From Coemansia sp. RSA 922 (taxonomy: Eukaryota > Kickxellomycota > Kickxellomycetes > Kickxellales > Kickxellaceae), in contig JANBQS010000223.1 of NCBI GenBank assembly GCA_027577415.1, positions 1-25,744 of the forward strand: a stretch of DNA of 25,744 nucleotides, read 5' to 3'. A program made the position numbers and the translations under genes. Under the pieces are notes generated by a model that saw only the letters and a list, made by a program, of their open reading frames with translations, made no database searches and was not told the origin of the DNA. Positions 10,323 to 17,432 of the stretch are shown here, piece by piece; the first letter of the stretch is position 1, and the number at the start of each line of letters is the position of its first letter.

Positions 10323-11300
10323 ATGCCCTCTCCATCGCCATTACAAACGCTACCTCCGCTCATTGTGGAGATAATAGTGGACCATGTTGCTGCCAGCGTT
10401 CGCCACCAGCCGCCCAAATGGCGTTACTTTGGAGGCGCCATCGAGAATTATCGGATGCTGCAGGTTCCGTTGCTCTGGGTCTGCCGCAACTTCCGCGCTA
10501 TAGTTCGCCCGCTTATCTACAAGTGCTACGAGCTCAAGTTTGAGTGGAACAAAGACAGAGTACGCAGAACTCCAACCGGATTGCCAAGCGGTCTGGAACA
10601 GCTCCGTGGTCCCTTTCACCTCGTGGCTAAGGAGGTGAAGATGTTGGTAGGAGCATGCACTATCTTCTCTGGTTTTGCTTCGGGAGCACTGAGTCATTCT
10701 CCGTATAATGGATATTCGTTCCCACTGGCACGCACGCTCGAAATAAGCTTCCGTCGTAGTAATGAACAAGAGAGGAACCCAGTCGCGCTTCCGGTTGCCG
10801 AGGCCAACATCACTACGTTCTTGCAACGGATTCAGCAGATGATGCCCAGGCTCGGTATGGTGAAGTTGGTGGGTGGGCTCACGCCGAGGGAGCAAGGAGA
10901 TGTGGTCTATCACCAGTTTGAAAGCTTGACCACGCAGCTTATTGGGCTTGTTTCTCAGGTCGATATTGACAGTGGCTGCAACAGAGTAGTCCCATTCCTG
11001 CGGTTAAATACTGTTCGCAATCTGACATACCTGTGCACCAACTTTGACCTAGATGGTGAGCAGATTAAGCAATTGATACAACAGAACTCGTCAACGCTAC
11101 AGTACTTAAGCATCATTTCTTGTGCTAGCACAAATTTATCAGGCATTATCCAAGATGCCGACAGTGGTCATGCAAGGTATCCGCACCTACAAGCTTTTGA
11201 GAAAGAAAAGGGAATGGTAGGCATCGTTCCACAACAATTCAATTTTGATGGCACTGTACCATTTACTAACCTACTATGTCTAATCAGCAGTGGCAGTTAG
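10323..11300 (+). CDS. F-box-like protein of an expanded fungal family, probably truncated
   Basis: A 325-aa single-exon frame with an F-box-like N-terminus: LPPLIVEIIVDHVAAS (about 10-25), then LQVPLLWVCRNFRAIVRPL (about 46-64). The rest has leucine-rich, LRR-like spacing (for example STLQYLSIISCAS). F-box proteins usually recruit substrates to SCF ubiquitin ligases; that role is inferred from the family only. The start is the first ATG, in a good context (ACAAATG), 89 nt after a TATA box. The gene appears broken: the frame stops at TAG 11298-11300, yet the same frame continues with PFGNDPVLLLQE before the next stop. As I recall the family, similar text (YPFGDD...) lies in the interior of longer proteins. 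The same family occurs as a clear pseudogene at 15764-16633. It could still be expressed as a short protein. Confidence 0.65.
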   Translation: MPSPSPLQTLPPLIVEIIVDHVAASVRHQPPKWRYFGGAIENYRMLQVPLLWVCRNFRAIVRPLIYKCYELKFEWNKDRVRRTPTGLPSGLEQLRGPFHLVAKEVKMLVGACTIFSGFASGALSHSPYNGYSFPLARTLEISFRRSNEQERNPVALPVAEANITTFLQRIQQMMPRLGMVKLVGGLTPREQGDVVYHQFESLTTQLIGLVSQVDIDSGCNRVVPFLRLNTVRNLTYLCTNFDLDGEQIKQLIQQNSSTLQYLSIISCASTNLSGIIQDADSGHARYPHLQAFEKEKGMVGIVPQQFNFDGTVPFTNLLCLISSGS

Positions 11301-11390
11301 CCATTCGGCAACGACCCAGTGCTACTGTTACAAGAGTAGTTTTTATAACTGTTTAAACAATAAATTCTGAAAAGACAAAAGAGAAAACTT

Positions 11391-11419
11391 CCCGATTCCT
11401 CAGCCTAGTGCTGAGCGGG
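11391..11419. repeat. hairpin-forming inverted repeat after the F-box-like gene
   Basis: CTCAGC (11399-11404) pairs with GCTGAG (11410-11415) around a 5-nt loop. An outer CCCG/CGGG pair (11391-11394 with 11416-11419) extends the stem, with a 4-nt bulge on the 5' side. It lies about 90 nt past the stop codon at 11300. It could be a 3' UTR structure or a remnant transposon end; neither is proven. Confidence 0.35.
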
Positions 11420-11471
11420 AAAAACATATAAATACTGTTGAGACATACTATGATCATCTCAGTCAATCAGT

Positions 11472-11513
11472 GTGACGTCACGTACAATGGCTATGTGACA
11501 GTGAGTCACTGTC
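11472..11513. promoter_or_regulatory. paired palindromes with CRE-like and AP-1-like cores
   Basis: GTGACGTCAC (11472-11481) is a perfect palindrome containing the bZIP CRE site TGACGTCA. Sixteen nt later, GACAGTGAGTCACTGTC (11497-11513) is a perfect 17-nt palindrome around a central G and contains the Gcn4/AP-1 core TGAGTCA. Both are classical bZIP binding sites. A TATA-like CATATAAATAC lies about 50 nt upstream. The only downstream coding sequence is a dead reverse transcriptase relic, so any present regulatory role is uncertain. Confidence 0.35.
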
Positions 11514-12610
11514 GCTACTTCTGAAAATCTTATCACTGAGCTGCTCCTCGGCTATTTCCGTAACCACCTAACTGGCCTCAAGCTCCCTGGCCACCACTTT
11601 CACACTATTGCTTTTGCCGATAACATCGCTATTGTAGTCTTCTCAGAGAAGGATGTCAGATTTTTCAACACAGCGATCACCATAGCCACGTCTTAAATGC
11701 CCGGTTGAATAATGGCAAGGCTGGGATGCTCCGCATAGAAAGTCCTGCGTTCGAGTTGCAATGCACTCTTATTCTTCCCCACACAGCACATTGATATCTA
11801 GGTATTCATTTCTCGGAGAGTGACTTGGCCATAAAGTATGTTGATGATGCTCTCGTTGGAAAGATCCAAATGACCACAAAGGGCTAAATGCAAGGAAATC
11901 TATTGCTGAATGGTTGTTCTCTTGGCATACTTGGTATTAATGGAAAAGCTCTGATATGCCGTGCGCATTATGCTGTTTTCTAAGTTTATCTACATGTTAA
12001 TACAAACGAACATAAGCGATTTTTGATTGGTATAGCTGGTCTCCCAAGGTTACTTGGGATATATTCACCAAGCCCAAAAGGCAAGGCGGCCTCGTTCTAC
12101 TCTTCCCATTTAATTGCAGTCGCAAGACACTTTTGCCAGTTTATCACATCTATGTTCGGCTAACGAGAGCTACTGTGGCGGGCAGCTACAGTGCTTTGCA
12201 TCCTTGGCCAGTGTTTGGGCAATGTCGGCCACCGCTTGTCCTACTGGTTCTTTGCATTTGGTATCAAACAAAAGATACGTATTGAGCGACACTGGTGATA
12301 TACACACTCTGTCGCTACTGGGGCTAGCCATTAGAGCACCCCCTAATGACAAGTGCCCTTGGCCCATCGGTGTGACAGCTAAGAAAAGGCGTTGCAACAA
12401 TGGACTATTTGCTCTGGGCGACCTGGCCATGTATCATTATTGGACATAAACGGTCATTGCTCATACCATACATGCCGATTACCACCCTTGTTTCTTTACC
12501 ATAGCCAGCTAGCAGTGTCTTGGTGTGTAAATTGGCAGCAGCGCTCAAAGAGCAATGCAAACGTTACATATATCAGTTGTTGTAATAGTAATAAAATTGA
12601 TAGTGTGTGG
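11505..12610 (+). mobile_element. decayed non-LTR (LINE-type) retrotransposon, reverse transcriptase relic
   Basis: Broken plus-strand frames read in order as the C-terminal half of a LINE reverse transcriptase. From 11523 one frame gives LTGLKLPGHHFHTIAFADN, where FADN replaces the catalytic FADD box, then stops at about 11693. Another frame gives a segment like the RT thumb (LNARLNNGKAGMLRIES, then YLGIHFSESD), interrupted by stops. Further on, DIFTKPKRQGGLVLL (about 12058-12103) matches the GGLGL signature that follows the RT domain in LINEs. Frames with stops continue to about 12610 (ATWPCIIIGHKRSLL). The loss of a catalytic Asp and the many stops and shifts show that it is dead. No endonuclease domain, poly-A tail or target-site duplication is visible. 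Confidence 0.6.
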
Positions 12611-13718
12611 CAAGTTCAAAAATATATTATACCCAGGACACGTGGTTCAAACTTGACTAATAGCCTTGTTTCATTGATTGATTAGTGTATCTTAAATACC
12701 CCATTATAACAAGACCATTAGAGGAAGCTGAGGTAGTAGTCCAAAACAGATACATATGTACATTGCGGGTGATGTACATACCAGATGGCTCCGACCCTGT
12801 TGGCTTGGGTTCGAATCTGGCTTCTTCGAAAAATCCTGCGGTCAGTGGGTACCAAACACCCACACAGAGATGAGAAAAAGTGAAGATGAATGCCACGAAA
12901 AATAGCAAAAGCGACAATGAATGCCACAACCGAAAAAACACCAACACAAAAAAAAACAACTTAAAAAGCTCTATTTTTTTTATCATTTTTTTGCAATTGA
13001 ACACTGCGGTTGTCCGTGTAACTACTACAGACGTTCATCCCTCTCCCATTGCAAGCCATGGTGCACTTTCTCTGTCAACAACCAGCGTGCACAGGCTCTC
13101 TGTTGATGCTACCTTTTGCATTACACTGCACACATACGTAAAGGTTATTCCAAAGGGCGCCACACACATGCAGCAAAGAAAAATAGTTGCATTGAGGTTT
13201 CATAAGCAACTGGTGCACAGCAAACCAGGATAATGAACCATTTATTGTTTATGTACCAAAGAATAAATTATTAAACTCAAGCAGCTCTTCTCTGTCTTTC
13301 TTCCGCTAAAGCCGGCAATTTGGATGGGCGGTATTGACAAATACATAGGAAAACGTCTCATGTTCAAACTATGCTAGTCGCTGTTAGGAATGTAGGCCAT
13401 ATAGTGTGTCATGTATAGAGGGTTTAACACATTGCTGCCGTGAGCAGAAGCAAGCAGGGTGTTGCCTGATGTAGCGCGACCTGTTTGGGATTGGCCAAGT
13501 CTCGCTGTCAGCAGGCAATGTCATGCACCAATAGGCTGGGAAGCAGCAAGAAAGTGTCTATATTTGTAAGAGAAGGCAGTGAAAAATATTTAAAAAATGC
13601 TACAAAGGGCGCTGACGTAGGCAACGTCTCTTTTTAAAAGCTGGCGACAAAGGATAGCAAAGAGTACAAAGAGTACAAACAAAATCCCCACTCCTTTGGA
13701 AAGCTGCTCAACTACAAC
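12611..13718. other. intergenic, no supported gene
   Basis: A/T-rich sequence with poly-T and poly-A runs near 12940-12990. A minus-strand frame from an ATG near 12985 codes for a mainly T-tract-derived hydrophobic stretch and is not credible. GGTTCGAATC at about 12809 resembles a tRNA B box, but the flanking arms do not pair. ATGTACAT occurs twice close together (about 12757-12782), itself a palindrome. A CCAAT element is at about 13528. Confidence 0.4.
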
Positions 13719-13763
13719 GAAAAAGTGCATTTTTGTGCATTTTGTGCAAAAACTGCACTTTTC
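13719..13763. repeat. long imperfect hairpin (GTGCA-rich inverted repeat)
   Basis: GAAAAAGTGCATTTTTGTGC at 13719-13738 is an imperfect reverse complement of TGCAAAAACTGCACTTTTC at 13745-13763. The arms pair over roughly 17 positions, with one or two bulges and a short loop. It lies about 160 nt upstream of the TATA box of the small ORF at 14040. It may be a miniature element end or a regulatory structure; no target-site duplication was seen. Confidence 0.35.
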
Positions 13764-13921
13764 TAGTCCTTTTTCGCAGCTGGCCGCATTATTGTGCAAG
13801 TCTCCGCTTGATCTGATTGCCTTTGTTAAAAGACAACTGCGGCTCCAATCATCTATCCTATTTTCGTCATCAAGCGCAGAGTGCTTTATTGTAAGGAGTA
13901 GGGAGGATAGTATCAAAATGC

Positions 13922-13929
13922 TATATAAA
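13922..13929 (+). promoter_or_regulatory. TATA box of the 129-aa ORF
   Basis: TATATAAA lies 111 nt upstream of the ATG at 14040. A pyrimidine-rich leader follows (TTTACTTTATTCACTCTCGC), as expected for a fungal transcription start region. Confidence 0.45.
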
Positions 13930-14039
13930 GAAGGGAAAAGGGATGGGATTGCCACTTTTTTTACTTTATTCACTCTCGCCTACATTTTTCTCTATCCATT
14001 AGATCTCTTATAGCAACTTCGTGCACGCTTACAACTACA

Positions 14040-14429
14040 ATGACTACAAATGGGCGAAAGTTCTGTAAAACTGATAAGGTGGGGCTTATTAGTTATGTCG
14101 TAGGAAGCGGTAAGAGCTATTACCTAATCTTGGCCTTTGGTATTAGTGATGAAACTTTAGTAAATGGTGGATTGTATATACCAGAATCACTTCAAACCCG
14201 ATTGTCCCCCGACCAGATTATTGTGGTGTATAATGGCCAAGATACTCCAGCTTTCCGCGAGTGTATTCAAGGTGTCAGTAACAAGCTCATCTGTGAAATG
14301 TGTCCTATGGAAAAGGTTGATCGTGCAGATCCTCCTGAGTTGGATATTTCTTGGGCGGAATGCACTGAATGGTTTGGGGTGCGTCCCACAGAGTTAGATA
14401 CTATCCCTTCGACAAACTGGAACGCCTAA
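14040..14429 (+). CDS. hypothetical protein, 129 aa
   Basis: An uninterrupted frame from ATG 14040 to TAA 14427-14429, preceded by a TATA box and a CT-rich leader; the start context is ACTACAATGAC. The protein starts MTTNGRKFCKTDKVGLISYV, has no signal peptide or membrane segment, and is slightly acidic. A GSGKS string near residue 23 is not a full Walker A motif because the leading glycine is misplaced. A Cys-x-x-Cys pair (ICEMCPME) occurs near residue 87. The mix of hydrophobic and charged residues looks like a folded domain rather than random sequence. I do not recognise the family. It lies among decayed genes, so it could be a fragment of something larger, but it contains no internal stop. 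Confidence 0.5.
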   Translation: MTTNGRKFCKTDKVGLISYVVGSGKSYYLILAFGISDETLVNGGLYIPESLQTRLSPDQIIVVYNGQDTPAFRECIQGVSNKLICEMCPMEKVDRADPPELDISWAECTEWFGVRPTELDTIPSTNWNA

Positions 14430-14514
14430 GACCGTGGTGAATCTTTCAACTGCTCAGAGGCTGGGTATTTCCCATTTTGCGAATTAGCTGGAGAAAAATA
14501 CACATTAGTTTCAC

Positions 14515-14522
14515 TATAAAAG
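14515..14522 (+). promoter_or_regulatory. TATA-like box upstream of the 14573 frame
   Basis: TATAAAAG lies 58 nt before the ATG at 14573, which is well placed for transcription of the small open frame there. Confidence 0.3.
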
Positions 14523-14572
14523 AATGTTTTTTCCCGTTTAGTGCAGAATAAATAGAGTATTGAAAATCTGGT

Positions 14573-14946
14573 ATGGAGAAAGCTATACAAGAAGGTGCTA
14601 AAGTAGAAATTAATTCTTGTTTGGCTCTCTGCCGTTTTCACTGCAACATCTTGGAGAATTGGAAAAAAAGGGCCAAAAGAGAACTAGAGGGAATGTACAT
14701 GGCTAGCCTCTATTTTAAAACTGCCGACAGACAGGTCATTGTTACACATGAACTAGATGTGCAAAAGTATGTGCACTTCGTGCATATCTTGCAGCTGGAG
14801 TAAACTCTATCAGCAAAGAGGATCGCCCAAAGTTAGGGCAAATCCGAACTCGGATGATAAAGATTCAAGTTGTAAAGAAGGGACATTGCCATGGACACGA
14901 GTCTAAGTATGTGCTTTCTCTTTTCAGGGCGCAAACAATGACTTAA
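14573..14946 (+). pseudogene. frameshifted coding-like segment of unknown origin
   Basis: The frame from ATG 14573 to TAA 14803 encodes 76 residues (MEKAIQEGAKVEINS...). Its last dozen residues look poor. At about 14757-14768 the sequence becomes protein-like in another frame (VCALRAYLAAGVNSISKED, then RPKLGQIRTRMIKIQVVKKG), open to TAA 14944-14946. This pattern suggests a single gene with a frameshift near 14765. An alternative is an intron: GTATGT at 14767 is a near-ideal donor and TTTCTCTTTTCAG, ending at 14927, is a good acceptor; splicing joins in frame to a six-codon tail. I do not recognise the protein. The region is decayed, so I favour a pseudogene. Confidence 0.35.
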
Positions 14947-15261
14947 AGCTACCCGACACAATAAATAATTGAAATGTTTTTATTGCATTACAATGGTAAT
15001 AGAGTGATAAAAATTTGATCACTATCCCACAGATTAAAATATAGTTAATCAAAGGGATCTGTTGTTCAGGGACAAACAACACTCTGGACTGTGGAGCAAT
15101 AGAAATAATCTACTGTGTGAACCCGTTCCGGCTCTTTCAGCCTCAGGTTATCCGGGAGAGAGCCTATATGCTCCCGGCAGTACCTACAAGAAAACTTATT
15201 TTTCTCCTGACGCCTTGTGGCCCGCTTGTTATCGTTCTCTTGAGCAGGCGAAGAGGGCAGC
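14947..15261. other. intergenic, with a weak minus-strand small ORF
   Basis: No plus-strand gene is supported. On the minus strand a 65-codon frame starts with ATG at 15263 and contains CRYCREH, a Cys-x-x-Cys pair, and a further Cys near its end (FYCSTV). It overlaps the plus-strand frame at 15262 only at the start codons. I see no promoter for it, and it may be chance. A short palindromic stretch (AGTGAT ... ATCACT) lies at about 15002-15022. Confidence 0.25.
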
Positions 15262-15578
15262 ATGACACTGCAGTTTGCTCCCCCTCATCCATTTACAGGT
15301 GGCGGCTCAGCACCAATTGCCACATTGGGTGATGATCAGCCCGTAGGCATCAATACCAGTTGGAATAGACATGAGAGTACGTCACATCTCGGCAGGTATG
15401 AAGTACAGTTCCAATTAGAATAATTAATTTGGTGGCCAGCGCTTAAATCCCTCACACCCATGATTTCTGGCAGCTGGTCTCGAATTTACTGCAAGCATTG
15501 CGTTTAGATATTGCTAGACCCGTCTTTGAGGTCAACCTGTGTATGGTCGCCACGGGGTTTGGCTCCCGAGGTGGCTAA
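15262..15578 (+). pseudogene. possible exon pair of an unknown, probably decayed gene
   Basis: ATG 15262 (A at -3) opens a 53-codon frame, MTLQFAPPHPFTGGGSAPIA onward, ending at 15423. A good donor, CAG|GTATGA, lies inside it at 15395/15396. Downstream, TTTCTGGCAG ends at 15473 as a possible acceptor, followed by a protein-like frame (LVSNLLQALRLDIARPVFEV) to TAA 15576-15578. The composition of both blocks is convincing, but joining them at these sites does not keep one reading frame. Either the acceptor is wrong or the gene is broken. No family was recognised. Confidence 0.3.
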
Positions 15579-15763
15579 TTGCCAAACGCTAACACTCTAA
15601 ATGTGATAGCAGTTTTGAGAATAATCCGCGCTCACGAAGAACCATTCCTGGACAGCATTAAACATTCTGGCGAGGCAGAGATATCGAAGGAATAGTAATT
15701 TTCTTGCAGGAGACTTCCAAAAGCAACCAAAGAGCTAAAAGAAGAGCTCGCCATCGTTCTAGG

Positions 15764-16633
15764 CTAACAATACTTCCAACCGTTAAACAACAAGCTCCAG
15801 AGGCGCGGCGCATCCAGACAGAATCTAGGCTTATCAATGTTCTCCTGCATAGCCTTCATATATGACTATCAAGAGTTTCCTTATACCCACCTGCACGTAG
15901 TCAACCTAAGCATGATAATTACACCTGATATGTCAGCACCGGAATCGACTACCCATCTCTGCATCCACGCGTCTGAAATCTGAGAGCTCCTCCGCAATAG
16001 TGTCTTCGGGAAACCCTTTGAAGGTTGGGATACTGATTCCCAGATCCGAGAGAAGCGGGAGCTGGCCGACGAGCAGCATAGCCTCCCAGAACACCAAGTG
16101 CGTATTAGGCAGCGACAATACTTGCGGGGCTTAAACAGGGAAGCGGTGTAGATCTCTGGCAGGCTGTAGCCCTCCTTCAAGTTTTTAAGAGAATAGAAGT
16201 CGAATGAAAGCCTGCGTATCTGTTGAAAGACACATCCGTCATACAGCGTGTTCGATAGCTGCTGGAGCGCCATGCCCTTAAAAACAAGCTGAATATCCAA
16301 TGTGGTTTTCAGCACCTTGGCCAGGCGATGGGTCGGTGAGTCGTGCCCTTGGAGGCTGGATGGCCACAAATTCTTAGTGGCAACAGCGCGCCCTTGCTGG
16401 TCGCCAAAGTGTAGCATGTACTCCTCACAGAAGCACGTGTAAAGAAAGACGCCAAAGCTGTGGCACACCCACGGCAACCGCATCTGGAGGTTTCTACCCT
16501 CGTTGGTGTGAGAGCTGACACTGGAATATCACAGGCGATTGCTGCTAGCGATATGACCGACTATTGTCTCGATAATGTGGCTAGGAAGGATCTGAAACGC
16601 CAATATATTGTGCATTGCCCTGAAATTCCTCAT
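15764..16633 (-). pseudogene. pseudogene of the F-box-like family
   Basis: From ATG 16633 the minus strand reads ILPSHIIETIVGHIASSNRL, then an in-frame TGA (16531-16529), then LQMRLPWVCHSF. This aligns with the start of the 10323 gene (LPPLIVEIIVDHVAAS ... LQVPLLWVCRNF). The match continues: HRLAKVLKTTLDIQLVFKG against HLVAKEVKMLVGACTIFSG, then a shared YDG/YNG ... F ... R.L ... F pattern. After about 16130 the sequence shifts frame to what I recall as the family's C-terminus (HLVFWEAMLLVGQLPLLSDL, then MGSRFRC and a stop). It returns to the first frame for the ending APRLWSLLFNGWKYC at TAG 15766-15764. The whole middle of the protein is missing: about 290 codons remain where I expect roughly 500-600. 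It has at least two in-frame stops, two frame changes and an internal deletion, so it cannot make the family protein. Confidence 0.7.
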
Positions 16634-17432
16634 GAATTGAAAAAAGAAAATAATAAAAATAGAATAAGAGACAAAGTTGTTTATCGCTGACATCGTCATC
16701 GAAGACAATGTTTGTTTGCCTAGCGATCAAGGTTTGCGATTGAGAAGATTGGATAAGGACTGATTGGAGTGGTCTATTAGACCTATGAATTGACAGACCG
16801 TGGTATTTTATGGACAAGTAGACGGTGAGAAGCGTTGCCATTGACGCGTGTACGGATGCTACAGATTGGCATGGGGTTGCTGTTAGCGACAAAGAATTGC
16901 CTACATGAAGAGCATTTTTATTTAGTATGCCTTTTATTTGCATGATGTCGGAGTTTGTGTGCGAGAGGATTGCCCAACAGCGCAAATCAGAATACTCTTT
17001 AAATTAATGGAGATGTACAGATATTCTCGTCAAAAGAGCGACTTTGATAATATTGTGGATGCCAGCTATCGCCAATTCCTTTCGCTTGTAAACATAGGTT
17101 TGGAGAGCTGTCAAAATTGCAAAGTCCCTGAAAGTATATTCTGCCATCCATTGTTCCTGAGCGTTGTCTGCCCCACACGCGTGGCTATTGGTAAGCCGCC
17201 GCCCCCAACCCCTTGCCCCAAATCGGCGGTTCAGCTCATTACGATCTGCACAAAAAAGCCACCCGCCAAGTCACACTGGCAGCGATATTCTCCCTCCATG
17301 TCCCTCCAGCGGCGCAACAGCCGCAGCAGAGAGAGAATAAAAGGAGCTGCGTGCCCTCATTTTCTTGTCTCTTTTTTTTTTTCCCTTCACACATCTTTTT
17401 GCATTTTTTCTTCACTTCTTTTAGAGTTCACA
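16634..17432. other. upstream region of the 837-aa gene
   Basis: The frame used by the 837-aa protein is open upstream to about 16938, but the composition there is poor. I read this stretch as promoter and leader: an inverted CCAAT (ATTGG, about 17186), a TATA-like AATAAAAGG (17336-17344), then long pyrimidine tracts (about 17365-17425) reaching the ATG. An alternative in-frame ATG at 17007 would extend the protein by 142 residues; I think it less likely. Confidence 0.45.

Noticed and set aside
12790..12835. tRNA-like B box (GGTTCGAATC)
   Set aside because: The T-stem does not pair (two mismatches and two wobbles in five positions), and no A box or acceptor stem lies at the right distance.
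12657..12987. Minus-strand frame with a hydrophobic start
   Set aside because: The hydrophobic part is produced by poly-T/poly-A tracts. I see no promoter, and the remainder lies in repeat-like DNA.
13696..14013. Plus-strand frame upstream of the 129-aa ORF
   Set aside because: It lacks an early ATG start, covers the hairpin and TATA box, and is mostly translated promoter sequence.
14100..14130. Walker A (P-loop) in the 129-aa protein
   Set aside because: GSGKS is present, but the first glycine of GxxxxGK[ST] is not in place, and no Walker B motif was seen.
16938..17432. Upstream extension of the 837-aa protein
   Set aside because: The frame is open, but the text is unlike a folded domain. 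It crosses the CCAAT, TATA-like and pyrimidine-rich leader, so ATG 17433 was preferred.
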